From the NCBI RefSeq assembly GCF_001761485.1, contig NC_090770.1:1550001-1614000 (forward strand): 64,000 nt of DNA, given 5' to 3'. Positions 19,113 through 28,687 of this stretch are shown one piece after another. The notes under the pieces were generated by a model that searched no databases, was not told the DNA's origin, and saw nothing but the letters and a program-made list of their open reading frames with translations. The stretch is from Yarrowia lipolytica. Its lineage: Eukaryota > Ascomycota > Dipodascomycetes > Dipodascales. Each line of letters starts with the position of its first letter. Within the stretch, counting starts at the first letter, position 1. Both the position numbers and the translations under genes were made by a program.

Positions 19113-22058
19113 TTACTCGTCGTCATCTCCAAACAGATCGTCCATGTCGTCGTCACCATCTGCATCTCCATCTGCATCTCCTCCGTTGGCCTCGGCCTCC
19201 TCCTCACCCTCAGGCTTGTCCTCAAGCTGCGACTTCTTCATCAATCTTCGCTTCTTGGGTGCTCCTCCCTCCTTCTTGGACTTGCGCTTGCTGGGCACAG
19301 AGTCGCCGTCATCACTATCCGACACGTCGTCCATGGGAACATTGTCGTCGTCCTCCACAAACTCGTCCAGGGCCTTCTTGGACTTCTTGGACGTCTTTTC
19401 CACCTTTTCGTCGGCCTCGTTGAACTCCCGCATTCGCTCGGCCCACTCCAGCGCCTGCTGCTGCTGCTGCTTTCGCTCCTCCTCGAGCTTGGCGGCCTTC
19501 TCGGCGGCGGCCTGTTCGGCAGCTGCCTTTTCGGCGGCAGCCTTCTCCTCCCGCTGCAGGACATATTGCCGGGCCTCCTCGAGCTTGGCACTGTTGGCCT
19601 CGTCGTACTCCTTCTGTTCCGCCAGTGCACGCTCCAGCTGCTTCACTACAGTGTTACCCATTGACGCTCGCTGCTCCAGCTCCTCCTTGGGGAAAGGAGG
19701 CGTGTCGGAGGAAGCCAGCTCCTTGAGCGACGCAATGGCCTCGGTCATTCCCTTGATCGCAGCCTCGATTTCGCTCAGCTGTCGTTTGCTGGCCTCGGTC
19801 TTTCGCAGCACCTCTGCCACCTGGAATTGGATGAAGGCCACGTTGAAGGTCGTGCTGGGATCGGCCTGCAGCTCCACGGCCTTTCGACAGAGCTCCAATG
19901 CCGTATCCAGGTACTTGAGCTGCTTGGCAGAGATGCCTCGGGCGTACCAGGCTCGTCCCAAAAGAGACAACAGAGTCACGTCTGAGCCGCCCTTGAAGCG
20001 GTCCAAGGCAACCTCGTAAGACTGGATCGCCTTGTCATATTGCTTGAGATCGAAAAAACAGTGACCCAGATTGACAAACACGGAAATGTCGTCGGTGATG
20101 GTTTCTCTCACACGCTTGAAAATGTTGATGGCCAGGTCCGCTCGGTTGGTCTCAGCAAAAATAACTGCAACACCCTGGGCAGCATAAGCGCACTTGGGAT
20201 CAAGAGCCAACGCCTTGCTGAAGAACTCGGCTGCCTTGAAGTAGTTTTTGTTTTTCTTCTCCACGTCTGAGTTGTTTTTAGGCTTGATGCTTCGTGCTTT
20301 GGTAAGGTACCAGTTGCCAAACGACACTAGAGCGTAGACATCATGCTTGTCAAAGTCCGTCAGGGTCTTGATGAGATGCGTCTCTTCGGCCTTTCGAGTT
20401 CGACGCAGATACCAGCCCTGCAGAGCTCGTACCTCGAGGTTGGTCACCATGCGCTCCATCAGAGCGTCCAGCCGACCACCGTCGTTGCTCTCAACAATGT
20501 CCAAAAATGCCAGTCGAATATCAGCGTCGGGGTACTGCATGGACTCGTAAATCTTGCGGGCCTCCTCCGTCTTGCCCTTGGCCTCCAGAGTTCGACCAAT
20601 GTTGTAAGTGATGGTCACGCTCTGGTCTTCGTCAGCCACCTCCTTGGCCTTTTCAAACGAGGCCTGGGCGGCATCGTAGTCGTGAGCGGAGTACTGGTAA
20701 ATAGCAATGTTGTTGAGAGTGGCGGGATCGTCCTCGCTGCTCACTCGCTTGAGGTGCTCAACAGCAGCCTTGGGGTTGCTCTCCAGCTTGCTCAGCAGGA
20801 GAAAGATCTCCTCGTCCACGGCTCCGTCTCCCTTTGAAGCCACCCAGTGCTGCAGCAATGGCAGCGCCTTGGGTGACTCCTGCTCGGCGTAGATGAGCCC
20901 GAGCATAACCTTGGCCTCCAGACACTTGGGGTTGGAGTTGAGAATGCCGTCCAGCAACAGTGTGGCCTCCTGAACGTTGGAACGCCACAGCACCAGCGCA
21001 CGGCCAAGCTTGTAACCGACATTGTCCCGGTCAAATTTTTCGGCCTGACGGAAGCTCTCAAGAGCCTGCTGCACATGGCCGGCCAGCTGATGAGCCCGGC
21101 CCATCCAGAAGTGAATTTGACCCAGCACCTTGGGGTTTTCAGACTGGTTGATGGCAGTGTCTCCCAGCTTGACGATGGCGTCTGTGTTTCGCTTGGTGAA
21201 GAAGAATTTTTGCAGCTGCACCAACGTGGGCGCGTGCTTAGGGTCAAGTTCAAATGAGTCCTTGACGTGCAGCATGCCCAGCGCGTAGTACTTTTCAAAG
21301 TCGTCGGTGGCCACGTTCTGCAGCGCCTTGTCGAACAGACAGGTGGCTAGCATCACCTTGACAAAGGCGTTCTTGTCTTTAGCCAACTCATTGGCCCGCT
21401 CAAACGCAGCAAGAGCCTCCTCCTTGGAGCCCAGGCTCCAGAAACAGAGTCCAATGCCGATTCGCGGATCGGGCTTCATCGAGGGGCGCTGACTCAGCAC
21501 GGACTGGTACAGTTTGAGCGCCTCGCGGTAGTTTTTCTTCTCGTATAGCACACGGGCTTTACCCATGAGCGCCAGCAGGTTTGTGTTTTGGGTCTGGAGC
21601 ACGGTGTTGAAGTTGGTGAGAGCGCCATCCCAGCCGCCGGTCTGGATCTTGAACACGGCCTCGGTCAGCACATTGACTCGCCACGTTTTGTCGATGGAGA
21701 AGGCCTTGTTGGCGTACTCGGTGGCCTTTTCCAGCACGGCCGATCGTTGATCCACAGGGGCAGCCCGGTACTGCTTGAGAAACAGCCACACCAGGCAGTT
21801 GTACAGAGGCAGCCGATCTCCCGACTCCTTCATTGACGGCGACTTGAGAGCCCGCGTCACCACCTCGATCGCCTCGTTGGTCAGGCCCTTGGACGAGTAT
21901 GCCAGACCAATGGCGAGCCAGAAGGCCTTGTCACATCGCTCGTTTTCCAGCAGCACGCAGATCTCCTCGGGGTCCTCTTGGATATCTTTGTCGAGGTCCA
22001 GCGAGATGAAGTCGCCATCTGCGTCCGCACACGGGATTTCGATGATGTTTTCCGACAT
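19113..22058 (-). CDS. CTR9: CTR9, TPR subunit of the Paf1 transcription elongation complex
   Basis: A 981-residue protein. From about residue 40 to 780 it is built of tandem TPRs, with family-specific blocks such as AFWLAIGLAYSSKGL, LALMGKARVLYEKKNYREAL, DPRIGIGLCFWSLG, and AAQGVAVIFAETNRADLAINIF. About 800-890 is a coiled-coil rich in Glu/Ala/Lys, and the last 100 residues alternate basic KKSKK-type clusters with long Asp/Glu runs, as in other Ctr9 proteins. In the nucleus Paf1C travels with RNA polymerase II and promotes H2B ubiquitination and H3K4/K36 methylation; Ctr9 is its scaffold. The open frame reaches 22082 but only through a GTG, so the ATG at 22058 (MSENIIE) is the start. It is divergent from NOP8, with 198 bp between start codons. 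Confidence 0.95.
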   Translation of the reverse strand: MSENIIEIPCADADGDFISLDLDKDIQEDPEEICVLLENERCDKAFWLAIGLAYSSKGLTNEAIEVVTRALKSPSMKESGDRLPLYNCLVWLFLKQYRAAPVDQRSAVLEKATEYANKAFSIDKTWRVNVLTEAVFKIQTGGWDGALTNFNTVLQTQNTNLLALMGKARVLYEKKNYREALKLYQSVLSQRPSMKPDPRIGIGLCFWSLGSKEEALAAFERANELAKDKNAFVKVMLATCLFDKALQNVATDDFEKYYALGMLHVKDSFELDPKHAPTLVQLQKFFFTKRNTDAIVKLGDTAINQSENPKVLGQIHFWMGRAHQLAGHVQQALESFRQAEKFDRDNVGYKLGRALVLWRSNVQEATLLLDGILNSNPKCLEAKVMLGLIYAEQESPKALPLLQHWVASKGDGAVDEEIFLLLSKLESNPKAAVEHLKRVSSEDDPATLNNIAIYQYSAHDYDAAQASFEKAKEVADEDQSVTITYNIGRTLEAKGKTEEARKIYESMQYPDADIRLAFLDIVESNDGGRLDALMERMVTNLEVRALQGWYLRRTRKAEETHLIKTLTDFDKHDVYALVSFGNWYLTKARSIKPKNNSDVEKKNKNYFKAAEFFSKALALDPKCAYAAQGVAVIFAETNRADLAINIFKRVRETITDDISVFVNLGHCFFDLKQYDKAIQSYEVALDRFKGGSDVTLLSLLGRAWYARGISAKQLKYLDTALELCRKAVELQADPSTTFNVAFIQFQVAEVLRKTEASKRQLSEIEAAIKGMTEAIASLKELASSDTPPFPKEELEQRASMGNTVVKQLERALAEQKEYDEANSAKLEEARQYVLQREEKAAAEKAAAEQAAAEKAAKLEEERKQQQQQALEWAERMREFNEADEKVEKTSKKSKKALDEFVEDDDNVPMDDVSDSDDGDSVPSKRKSKKEGGAPKKRRLMKKSQLEDKPEGEEEAEANGGDADGDADGDDDMDDLFGDDDE

Positions 22059-22256
22059 GATGGTGTAGTCGTGTTGATGCACCTGTCGTCAGCGTCGGGG
22101 TTTTGGTTTTGTCGATTTTAGGTTGGGAATATTTCCGTTTAATGTGGCCCCCTGGGGAATCGAACGCCGGATCATATGCGGCTCGTGCATATGCAAAGAA
22201 ATAAATATTGAGAAGCATATCCCTTTTTATGACCGACATTTTTCGCCCGTCACACA
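22059..22256. promoter_or_regulatory. bidirectional CTR9/NOP8 promoter with perfect inverted repeat
   Basis: Only 198 bp separate the two start codons. The region contains a perfect 7-bp inverted repeat with a 7-base loop, CATATGC at 22173-22179 and GCATATG at 22187-22193. Next to it is a GTTCGATTC-like phrase on the minus strand resembling a tRNA B box, but no complete tRNA can be folded. Confidence 0.6.
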
Positions 22257-23792
22257 ATGAGACTCCACATTTCGAATCTCAACCCGTCGCTGAAGGAAGA
22301 CTCGTCTGACCTGGTCAAGCGACTCAACAGATTCGGGTCGACCACGTCTGAGCTTGAAGTCCGGCAGAAACCCACGATGGAAACCGCCTACGGGTTCATC
22401 GACATTGATCTCGAGGACAAGCAGCTTGGGCAGCTCAAAAAGGCCCTCAACAACGTGCGGTACAAGGGCAACGTGATTGGCATTTCGCAGGCAAAGCCCA
22501 ACTTTATGGCCCGGTGGAAGGACGACAAGAACCGCCGATGCAGACAAGACCATGATGCCACGCGACATGCAAAGAAACGGGAGATTAACATCATCCCCGG
22601 TAGAATCCGAAAGACGGCTCGAAGCGCACAAAAGCTGCGGGGCCAGTGGTGCCGCATGATCAAGGACGGTAAGATCGTGCCCGTCAAATGCAAGCAGTCC
22701 AAGCTGTGGGGATACCAGCGAGACAAGCCTCTGGATCAGCTGACATACACTTACCGAAATGGCCAGTGGTGGAGTGGAAACGACGATCTCATTGAGACGG
22801 TCAAGTTCCAGGCCGACGAGCCGGGTCTGTTTGAGGAGGAGGAAGAAGAGAAGGGCGAGGAGAAGGACATGCACACCCGGCTGCTGGAGTCGCTGTTGTC
22901 TGGAGGCGGGGACTTTATTGTCTCCGACGACGACATTCCTCAGGCTGAGGAGCGTGTGTCCGCTGCATTCACCGGGGGAAACTACGACGAGCCCGAATAT
23001 GTCAAGACAGATCCGTACGTGAAGAAGGACCCTATTTTTGATGAGCCTCCCATGGACCGAGACAAACGTCGAACCGACATGTCCAGTGACGACGACTCTT
23101 CTGACTCCAGTGATGAGGAGAGCGACGACGACGAGGACAAGAAGCAGGGTGGAAAGGATCATGGAAAGGATCATGGCAAGGGTAATGGCAAGGGAGCTTC
23201 CAAGTCCGGAAGTGGTGAGAAGGGTAAGGAGAATGATGATGACGGCTCTGATGGTGATTCTGATGATGAATCGGATTCTGATGATGACTCGGATTCTGAT
23301 GATGGTTCTGATGATTCTGATGATGATTCTGATGATTCTGATAATGATTCTGATGATGATGACTCCGACGACAAAATGGATGCCGAGGAGGAGACTGACC
23401 CGCCCATTCTGCAATTCGAAAACACAGCCGATACCGGAACCCTGCGAAACCTGTTCAACCCCGAAAAAGAGTCCAAGTTCACACTATTTGGAGGCGACGA
23501 CGACAACGACGAGATGGAGGTCGATGAAGAGCAGGTTGAAGAGGACGACAAACCCCAGCAAGAGACGGAGTCCACAGCCCCCAGAGCCACCGCCTCAACC
23601 GGACTCTTTTTCCCCCACTCAGACTCCCCTTTCCTGTCGACACAGTCCCAGATTGCCCAGCTCAACAAGAAGCCCATTGACAGCGACAATTGGGAGGCCG
23701 AGTTCTGGGAGGAGCGAGGCGATATCAAGGACGACGCACGATCGCGAAAGCGCGACTTCCAGCGAAAGACCAACAAGGACATCAGAAAGTAG
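22257..23792 (+). CDS. NOP8: NOP8-like nucleolar RRM protein, 60S ribosome biogenesis
   Basis: A 511-residue protein. Residues 1-80 form an RRM (RLHISNLNP as RNP2-like strand; YGFIDIDL as RNP1-like strand; VRYKGNVIGISQAKPNF closing), matching yeast Nop8, which reads GFIDIRF and FKGNILKVDEAKPNW at these places. The middle is basic, residues about 195-390 are extremely acidic with long Ser-Asp runs, and a conserved motif LRNLFNPEKES (about 395) followed by FTLFGG is the Nop8 C-terminal signature. Nop8 acts in the nucleolus with Nip7 and Rpp-type factors in pre-60S assembly and 27S/25S rRNA processing. The Ser-Asp repeats are encoded by GATTCTGATGAT-type DNA repeats at about 23230-23365. Start: first ATG, preceded by CACACA. 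Confidence 0.88.
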   Translation: MRLHISNLNPSLKEDSSDLVKRLNRFGSTTSELEVRQKPTMETAYGFIDIDLEDKQLGQLKKALNNVRYKGNVIGISQAKPNFMARWKDDKNRRCRQDHDATRHAKKREINIIPGRIRKTARSAQKLRGQWCRMIKDGKIVPVKCKQSKLWGYQRDKPLDQLTYTYRNGQWWSGNDDLIETVKFQADEPGLFEEEEEEKGEEKDMHTRLLESLLSGGGDFIVSDDDIPQAEERVSAAFTGGNYDEPEYVKTDPYVKKDPIFDEPPMDRDKRRTDMSSDDDSSDSSDEESDDDEDKKQGGKDHGKDHGKGNGKGASKSGSGEKGKENDDDGSDGDSDDESDSDDDSDSDDGSDDSDDDSDDSDNDSDDDDSDDKMDAEEETDPPILQFENTADTGTLRNLFNPEKESKFTLFGGDDDNDEMEVDEEQVEEDDKPQQETESTAPRATASTGLFFPHSDSPFLSTQSQIAQLNKKPIDSDNWEAEFWEERGDIKDDARSRKRDFQRKTNKDIRK

Positions 23793-23930
23793 GATACCGT
23801 TTGTAATATAGGATAATGCATTGTTTAACATAAACAAAAAATGTGCGAAGAAAATGATCGTGAATCACATGTACAATTGAAATATATAAAATCGCTTTTA
23901 TATTGATGATTTAAAAATTCAAAAAATAAG

Positions 23931-24002
23931 TGCCTTCGACCAGATTTGAACTGATGATCTCAGCATTACTAGTGCTGCGCCTTACCACTTGGCCACGAAG
24001 GC
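23931..24002 (-). tRNA. tRNA-Thr(AGT)
   Basis: 72 nt, minus strand: acceptor GCCTTCG pairs perfectly with CGAAGGC, discriminator A. Anticodon arm CAGCA, loop CTAGTAA, TGCTG gives anticodon AGT for ACT/ACC. The T loop is GTTCAAATC. No intron. A T-run follows at the 3' side on the minus strand (AAAAAT on plus). Confidence 0.96.
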
Positions 24003-26599
24003 GGCTTTTTTAAATTCTAGATTCTGAATCACGGGCCCAGAAATACGCTGACTAATCTGGTAAAGAAGGAAAAACTCGAAAAAATTGGTGCCATTGAGCT
24101 TGAGGTTGAATTCATGTGTTATAATGCATCATAAATTAGAGTAACAGCTGTTCATTTTGTTAGGTGAATGGTCAAAGACGGGTTCTTCACGTTCGTGGAG
24201 GGATACGAGAAGGTCTCCAGTTGTAGTAAGCTGGGAAGTGTGGAGTGATAGTAACTGAATTTGTTTTCTGAATGCTCAGATCCAGTTAGTGCCTCTTTCA
24301 AAAAGTGTTGATTCTCCTTCAACCTGCTGGAGAACAATGCCCAGTCTAATCAGTCCCGGAATGTGATTGTAGACATGGCCGGAAGAAGTAATGACCTTGA
24401 TTCTTTCTGTGGATCTTCTGTGTATCCGCAGAGCTCTTTGGGAAGCAGGTATGCGTTGAAGAAGCCAGCTACAGTGTGTACTGTACTGGGGGTGAGCAGA
24501 ACACAGAGTTTGGAGTCGTGTTGGAAGTAGTGATAACATACAATATGTACATAGTGATATCTAGTCCAGTTTTAGTGACTAGAAAGCGATGACTCGTGAA
24601 GATGTCAGGTCGCTTCATTGGTCCTGAATTCGAGGGTTTTTAAAACTCGCTATTCCCATATACTCACTGCCAGTCTACCGACGGCAATGCCAATCTGACG
24701 GTGTTTGGTTGAATTGGACAGACTCTGGAATTGGAGAGACTGGGTGTTGACAGGCTCTGAAATTCGTCAGAATAGCTCCGTTAATGTCTGAGAACCGATT
24801 GACTGTCTCCGATGAACTACTCGCACATCATTTGCAAGGTTGTTCCCGACTGCTCTCCAGTCGGAGAGATTCCCAAACGATTGTCCCATTCTTGCAGAAG
24901 GTGGATCGGGCGTAACCACAGGCCAGGACTCCCATATCATTAGGGGGATTTACCGTCTCCGGAACAAGTCTTCCCCGTTCAGCATATCCAGATAGCCACT
25001 TGTCTATAAGTCGCATCACCAGTCAAGTCTACTTGTACTTGTAGAACATGGGCTTTTTGTTCCGCGGAGTTCTCGTTCCCAAGAAATTAATCCCAAAGTA
25101 GACACCAACATTTCATCACACAAAATGGCAGTTTTTGGCTGAAATATCCCCTAACGACGTCAGTAAATGTGTTTCTACAGACCCGGTTCAGCATCGTCAT
25201 CTAAAGTTTCATATAATGCAAACCTCGCATAACCGAGAACTTTGAATATGGCAATTTTTGATGAGACAGGTGAAACACACGAAGAAACACCATCTCTACA
25301 AGAGAAATGATTGAAATAGTACGTACATGTACCCTTCGGTGATTTGGGTGTCAGCTGGCGGTCCAGGGCTCTTCTGGAGTGACTTGAGTGCTTGTACAAG
25401 TCGTCGCTTAATGATGAAACAGAGAGTCGTGATCTGTGCAGTTCTCTACTCTACTGAAAGAGCAGATCTTCTTCATCTTTTCTCCTTTGCCAATTGTTCA
25501 ATATACTCATTTCTATTGATTACTAAACCCATTTCCATGATTCTGACTAGTCTACCTCGATGAACAGAACCACCATTCTTCGAGGTTGCAGTCTGACGGT
25601 GGCAAAACACAATCCAGTATGTAATAATATGTAAAGCTCATCATGTACAATATCTGTTATTGTACTACTAAAACTGACTAAAACACATGTGCAGCAAAGT
25701 ACCGGGTCTTCTGCAGGTAGGTCCTCCCTGCCGCTGTTAGACGGCACAGTGTTGGACTGTTGCTGATCGATGTTCTCGTCGTGAACAGATCAGATCGAAT
25801 CAGAACATCTTGGATCAATTGCAGCTTCAATTGATGGTCGTCAATGTATATCGTTCATTTATTCGTAGCTGATCAGTTCAACAGGTCGACATAGCAGGTA
25901 CAGTGTAGTGTACGATGTGCTTCTCAAAGGGGAGTACCTGTAGAACAGTACAGTAGTGTGGCGCCAATTATTCGCATCCCAGTCGATACTACTTGCAGTC
26001 ACTTTGGGTGTTCTATGCTACACACGGAACATGCAGTACTTATTCAGCGTATTTACACGTTGTATCTGGAAGTCCTGTTCTCATCATCATCATTTGGAGG
26101 GACATCTTTCACAGAGTCCCCAAGCGTGCAAAGGTACGAGAAGTACCATACAAAACTGAGAAAAACTGATCTAAAAGGCCACTAAAAAAGACACCAACTT
26201 TTAGAGAACGTGACGGCACTTACTGGTCGGTATGGGGATGAGCTGTTCGAACAATAAGTGACCATTGATGTTCCCCCAAGGAGTTCTAAATCGATATCCC
26301 GACCTCCCAAGCAACGGCATAATGGCCTTTAGAAAGTACACTGGTCTTGAAAGCATGGGATTGTCGACATTAAAGTGGTTATTAAGTTCCTCTTCGGTGT
26401 CCGATCATGTGGAGAATTCATAACACACGGCGGAAACCATAGATAGTGACTTTTACAGAAGACTAGCCAGTGTAGTATCTGTGTGGGGGACCTAAGGGGT
26501 TAAGAGCAATAACTCCCCATTCCATGAGCTTTCCATGAACAGTTCTTTTCGCCATCATCCCTAACATTGCCCCTGTCGAGCCCCCATCACCCCCAAATC
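24003..26599. other. 2.6 kb gene-poor region
   Basis: No open frame with recognisable similarity. Contents are mixed-composition DNA, a few TACTTGTACTTGTA motifs (25030, 25390) and ACAGTGTA-type phrases at 25895-25950. Nothing with terminal repeats. Confidence 0.4.
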
Positions 26600-26971
26600 A
26601 TGGATGATATACTTCTGGACGCCCTCGACGATATCCAGCACATTCTGGAGGAAGCCGGGCCAGATACAAAGAACTTTTTGGAACCAATTCTACCCTACAC
26701 GCCCATTTTGTTTGCTAGTCACGACATGTCCGTCGAGAACCACGAAAACATTGCCCTTTCGCCCCGAGTGATGAACATTTGTCGAGAGTTTCAAAACTAC
26801 GTCGAGGGTCACGAGTATGAGAAGGCTGGCATTCTAGAGCTCAAGCTGCGGCTTTGGACACTTCATTTGTCTGTGTTGGACTATGCTCCTCCATTGGAGC
26901 TTCCTCTGGTTCGAGAGGGCGACGATGAGGTCCAGTTCACTCGCATGCTCAATGAAATGTTGCAGATTTGA
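26600..26971 (+). CDS. small acidic protein of unknown function
   Basis: A 123-residue protein starting MDDILLDALDDIQH. The frame is open to 26567 but only from a TTG, so I take the ATG at 26600. It is acidic and predicted largely helical: amphipathic helices at about 1-20, 55-70 (RVMNICREFQNYV) and 78-95 (EYEKAGILELKLRLWTLHL), and no membrane segment or signal peptide. Codon use resembles the confident genes around it (GAG, CTG/CTC, CGA), which supports a real gene. It might be a small subunit of a nuclear or cytoskeletal complex, but I recognise no family. It is convergent with the MFS gene at 27050-28441, with a gap of only 78 bp. Confidence 0.65.
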   Translation: MDDILLDALDDIQHILEEAGPDTKNFLEPILPYTPILFASHDMSVENHENIALSPRVMNICREFQNYVEGHEYEKAGILELKLRLWTLHLSVLDYAPPLELPLVREGDDEVQFTRMLNEMLQI

Positions 26972-27049
26972 TTAGTGAAAAACAGCGTAATTTATTTGTT
27001 TGAAATATTACAGTACTGTATGCGCGTATGTACAGAATCTGTAGTTGGA

Positions 27050-28441
27050 TCAGTGCTTGATGATCCGGTTGTACTTCCAGAAGAGAGTCAACATGCCCAT
27101 ATCGTGGGCGGCCTCGAGAAGACCGGTGATGAGGAAAGCAAAGCCCAGCATGTTCTTTTCGGCAAACATGCCGGTGAAAATGGGACCCACAGATCGAGCC
27201 AGCGTCTTGACCACGTTGACGATGCCCATGACCTTGGTTCGCTCCTCGGCAGACACCACGTGCGACAAGAAGGCCTGTCGCGGTACCACGTCCATGACGG
27301 CTGTGGACGCTCGGAACAGCAGCAGAGCCATGGCAATGGGCATGTTTGGAGCCAGTGGAATGAAGGACATGGCCATGGCTGAGGGGAAGTGTGCAGCGAC
27401 AATGGCAATGATGGGGCCCAGACGCTTGTACATGGACGAAGAGGCCAGCGACGACAGGGCGTTGAGCACGTTGGTGAAGAAGAACAGAGTGCCCACGGTG
27501 CTTTCACTGGCCTTCCATCGGTCCAGAAAGTAGGTGACGACCCAGGAGATTGGCATGAAGCCATAGCCCATGGAGTCCAGAGCAAACAGAATGCACAGCT
27601 TCCACACCACCTGTCGACTTCTACGGCTGAGAGGAGTGCCCCAGACTGAGAACTTGGGGGACTGGGACGGAGTGGGGTCGTGGTGGTCGGTGGGACGCAA
27701 CAAAGGATCAGACTCGTCACCAGTGGCAATGGCCTCGTCCCGTCGCTCCTCCTCCTCCGATCGTTTTCGCAGCTCGCACTTGTCGCTTAGACCCCAATTG
27801 AGCAGCAGCTTGAGGAACGCAAAAAAGGCATATTGGGCAAACATGAACCGGTAGACCTTGAGCTTGGTCCAGCCATAATGGTCAACCAGCCCATCGATCA
27901 TGAGTCCCGCAGACACACTTCCCACCGCACTGCCAACAGTGCCAAACAGCCCGTACCACGCGTAAATGTCCGACAACTCCTTGGTAGGAGTCAAATGAGC
28001 AACTACAGACTCCTCAATGGACTTGAAGGGCCCGGTCTCGTCGCCCGACGGACTAATCACGCCAACAATTGCGGCTATCAACAGTACAACAAAGTGATCG
28101 GAAAAGACAAAAACAATCCCACTGACCATCATCAGGAAAGATCCCAGCAACAGCACATGTCGGCGCCCAATCTGGTCGGCGTAAAGCGTCAAAAAGTAGC
28201 TAATAATTACGTCTCCGAGCAACGTCAGCGTCATAAAGTACCCCAGACTAACATCCGACACGTGAATCGCCCGGAAAAACTGCACCAGAATCAAAGTGCT
28301 CTGACCATAGGCAATCATTCGCAACACCTTTTGCGCAATCAGAATCTTGATGTCACGTGACGAATGCACCAGCGAACTCCACCCAATCTCCTTCGTGAAC
28401 CGCTTGAACGCGGGCTCCGGCAATTCAGGACCTCGAGACAT
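27050..28441 (-). CDS. MFS transporter, YCR023C-like
   Basis: A 463-residue protein with about 11-12 hydrophobic segments in two halves. The loop after helix 2 reads YADQIGRRHVLLLGS, a clear MFS motif A (normally G-x-x-x-D-x-x-G-R-R). A central cytosolic loop (about 225-260) is charged (RKRSEEEERRDEA) and ends in a DPLLRPTDHHD stretch. A second-half block RASTAVMDVVPRQAFLS (about 375-395) and GDETGPFKSIEE in the first half are features I associate with the poorly studied family that includes S. cerevisiae YCR023C; the substrate is unknown. The ATG at 28441 is the first in frame. A TATA box lies about 63 bp upstream. It is convergent with the small gene at 26600. Confidence 0.8.
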   Translation of the reverse strand: MSRGPELPEPAFKRFTKEIGWSSLVHSSRDIKILIAQKVLRMIAYGQSTLILVQFFRAIHVSDVSLGYFMTLTLLGDVIISYFLTLYADQIGRRHVLLLGSFLMMVSGIVFVFSDHFVVLLIAAIVGVISPSGDETGPFKSIEESVVAHLTPTKELSDIYAWYGLFGTVGSAVGSVSAGLMIDGLVDHYGWTKLKVYRFMFAQYAFFAFLKLLLNWGLSDKCELRKRSEEEERRDEAIATGDESDPLLRPTDHHDPTPSQSPKFSVWGTPLSRRSRQVVWKLCILFALDSMGYGFMPISWVVTYFLDRWKASESTVGTLFFFTNVLNALSSLASSSMYKRLGPIIAIVAAHFPSAMAMSFIPLAPNMPIAMALLLFRASTAVMDVVPRQAFLSHVVSAEERTKVMGIVNVVKTLARSVGPIFTGMFAEKNMLGFAFLITGLLEAAHDMGMLTLFWKYNRIIKH

Positions 28442-28503
28442 TGATATTGGCAGTGTATTGTATTGTATTGTTGGAGAGGAAGGTTGCTGCCAACCGGGTT
28501 GCT

Positions 28504-28512
28504 TTTATATAT
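28504..28512 (-). promoter_or_regulatory. TATA box of the YCR023C-like gene
   Basis: TATATAAAA on the minus strand (TTTTATATA on plus), about 63-71 bp upstream of the ATG. Confidence 0.55.
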
Positions 28513-28687
28513 GCGGAATCCGAACCTTGATTTCGGGCGGTTATTTGGGCGGCTATTTAGGTCCAATTAATTGTCTTAACTAATTCTACTAGAAATCAAG
28601 TAATTAATTATACATTGTACAAAATTGATAAAAAAAATAAGAAATACTACAATACATTCAATCAATACATGTAATTGGCCATTTTGT

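Noticed and set aside
19144-20019. A Ser-rich 291-codon frame opposite CTR9
   Set aside because: Mirror of the Glu/Ala/Asp-rich C-terminal tail of CTR9; no start context or domain.
22141-22200. A possible tRNA gene in the CTR9/NOP8 promoter
   Set aside because: A B-box-like GTTCGATTC and a 7-bp hairpin exist, but no T at position 33, no D arm and no acceptor pairing.
22227-23414. A 395-codon antisense frame over NOP8, with Ile/Arg repeats
   Set aside because: The repeats are the reverse of the Ser-Asp codons of NOP8. It also overlaps the start of NOP8 and its promoter.
23038-23811. A 257-codon plus-strand frame inside NOP8 rich in Met/Ile/Leu
   Set aside because: It is a shifted reading of the GATGATTCT repeats. 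NOP8's own frame holds the conserved motifs.
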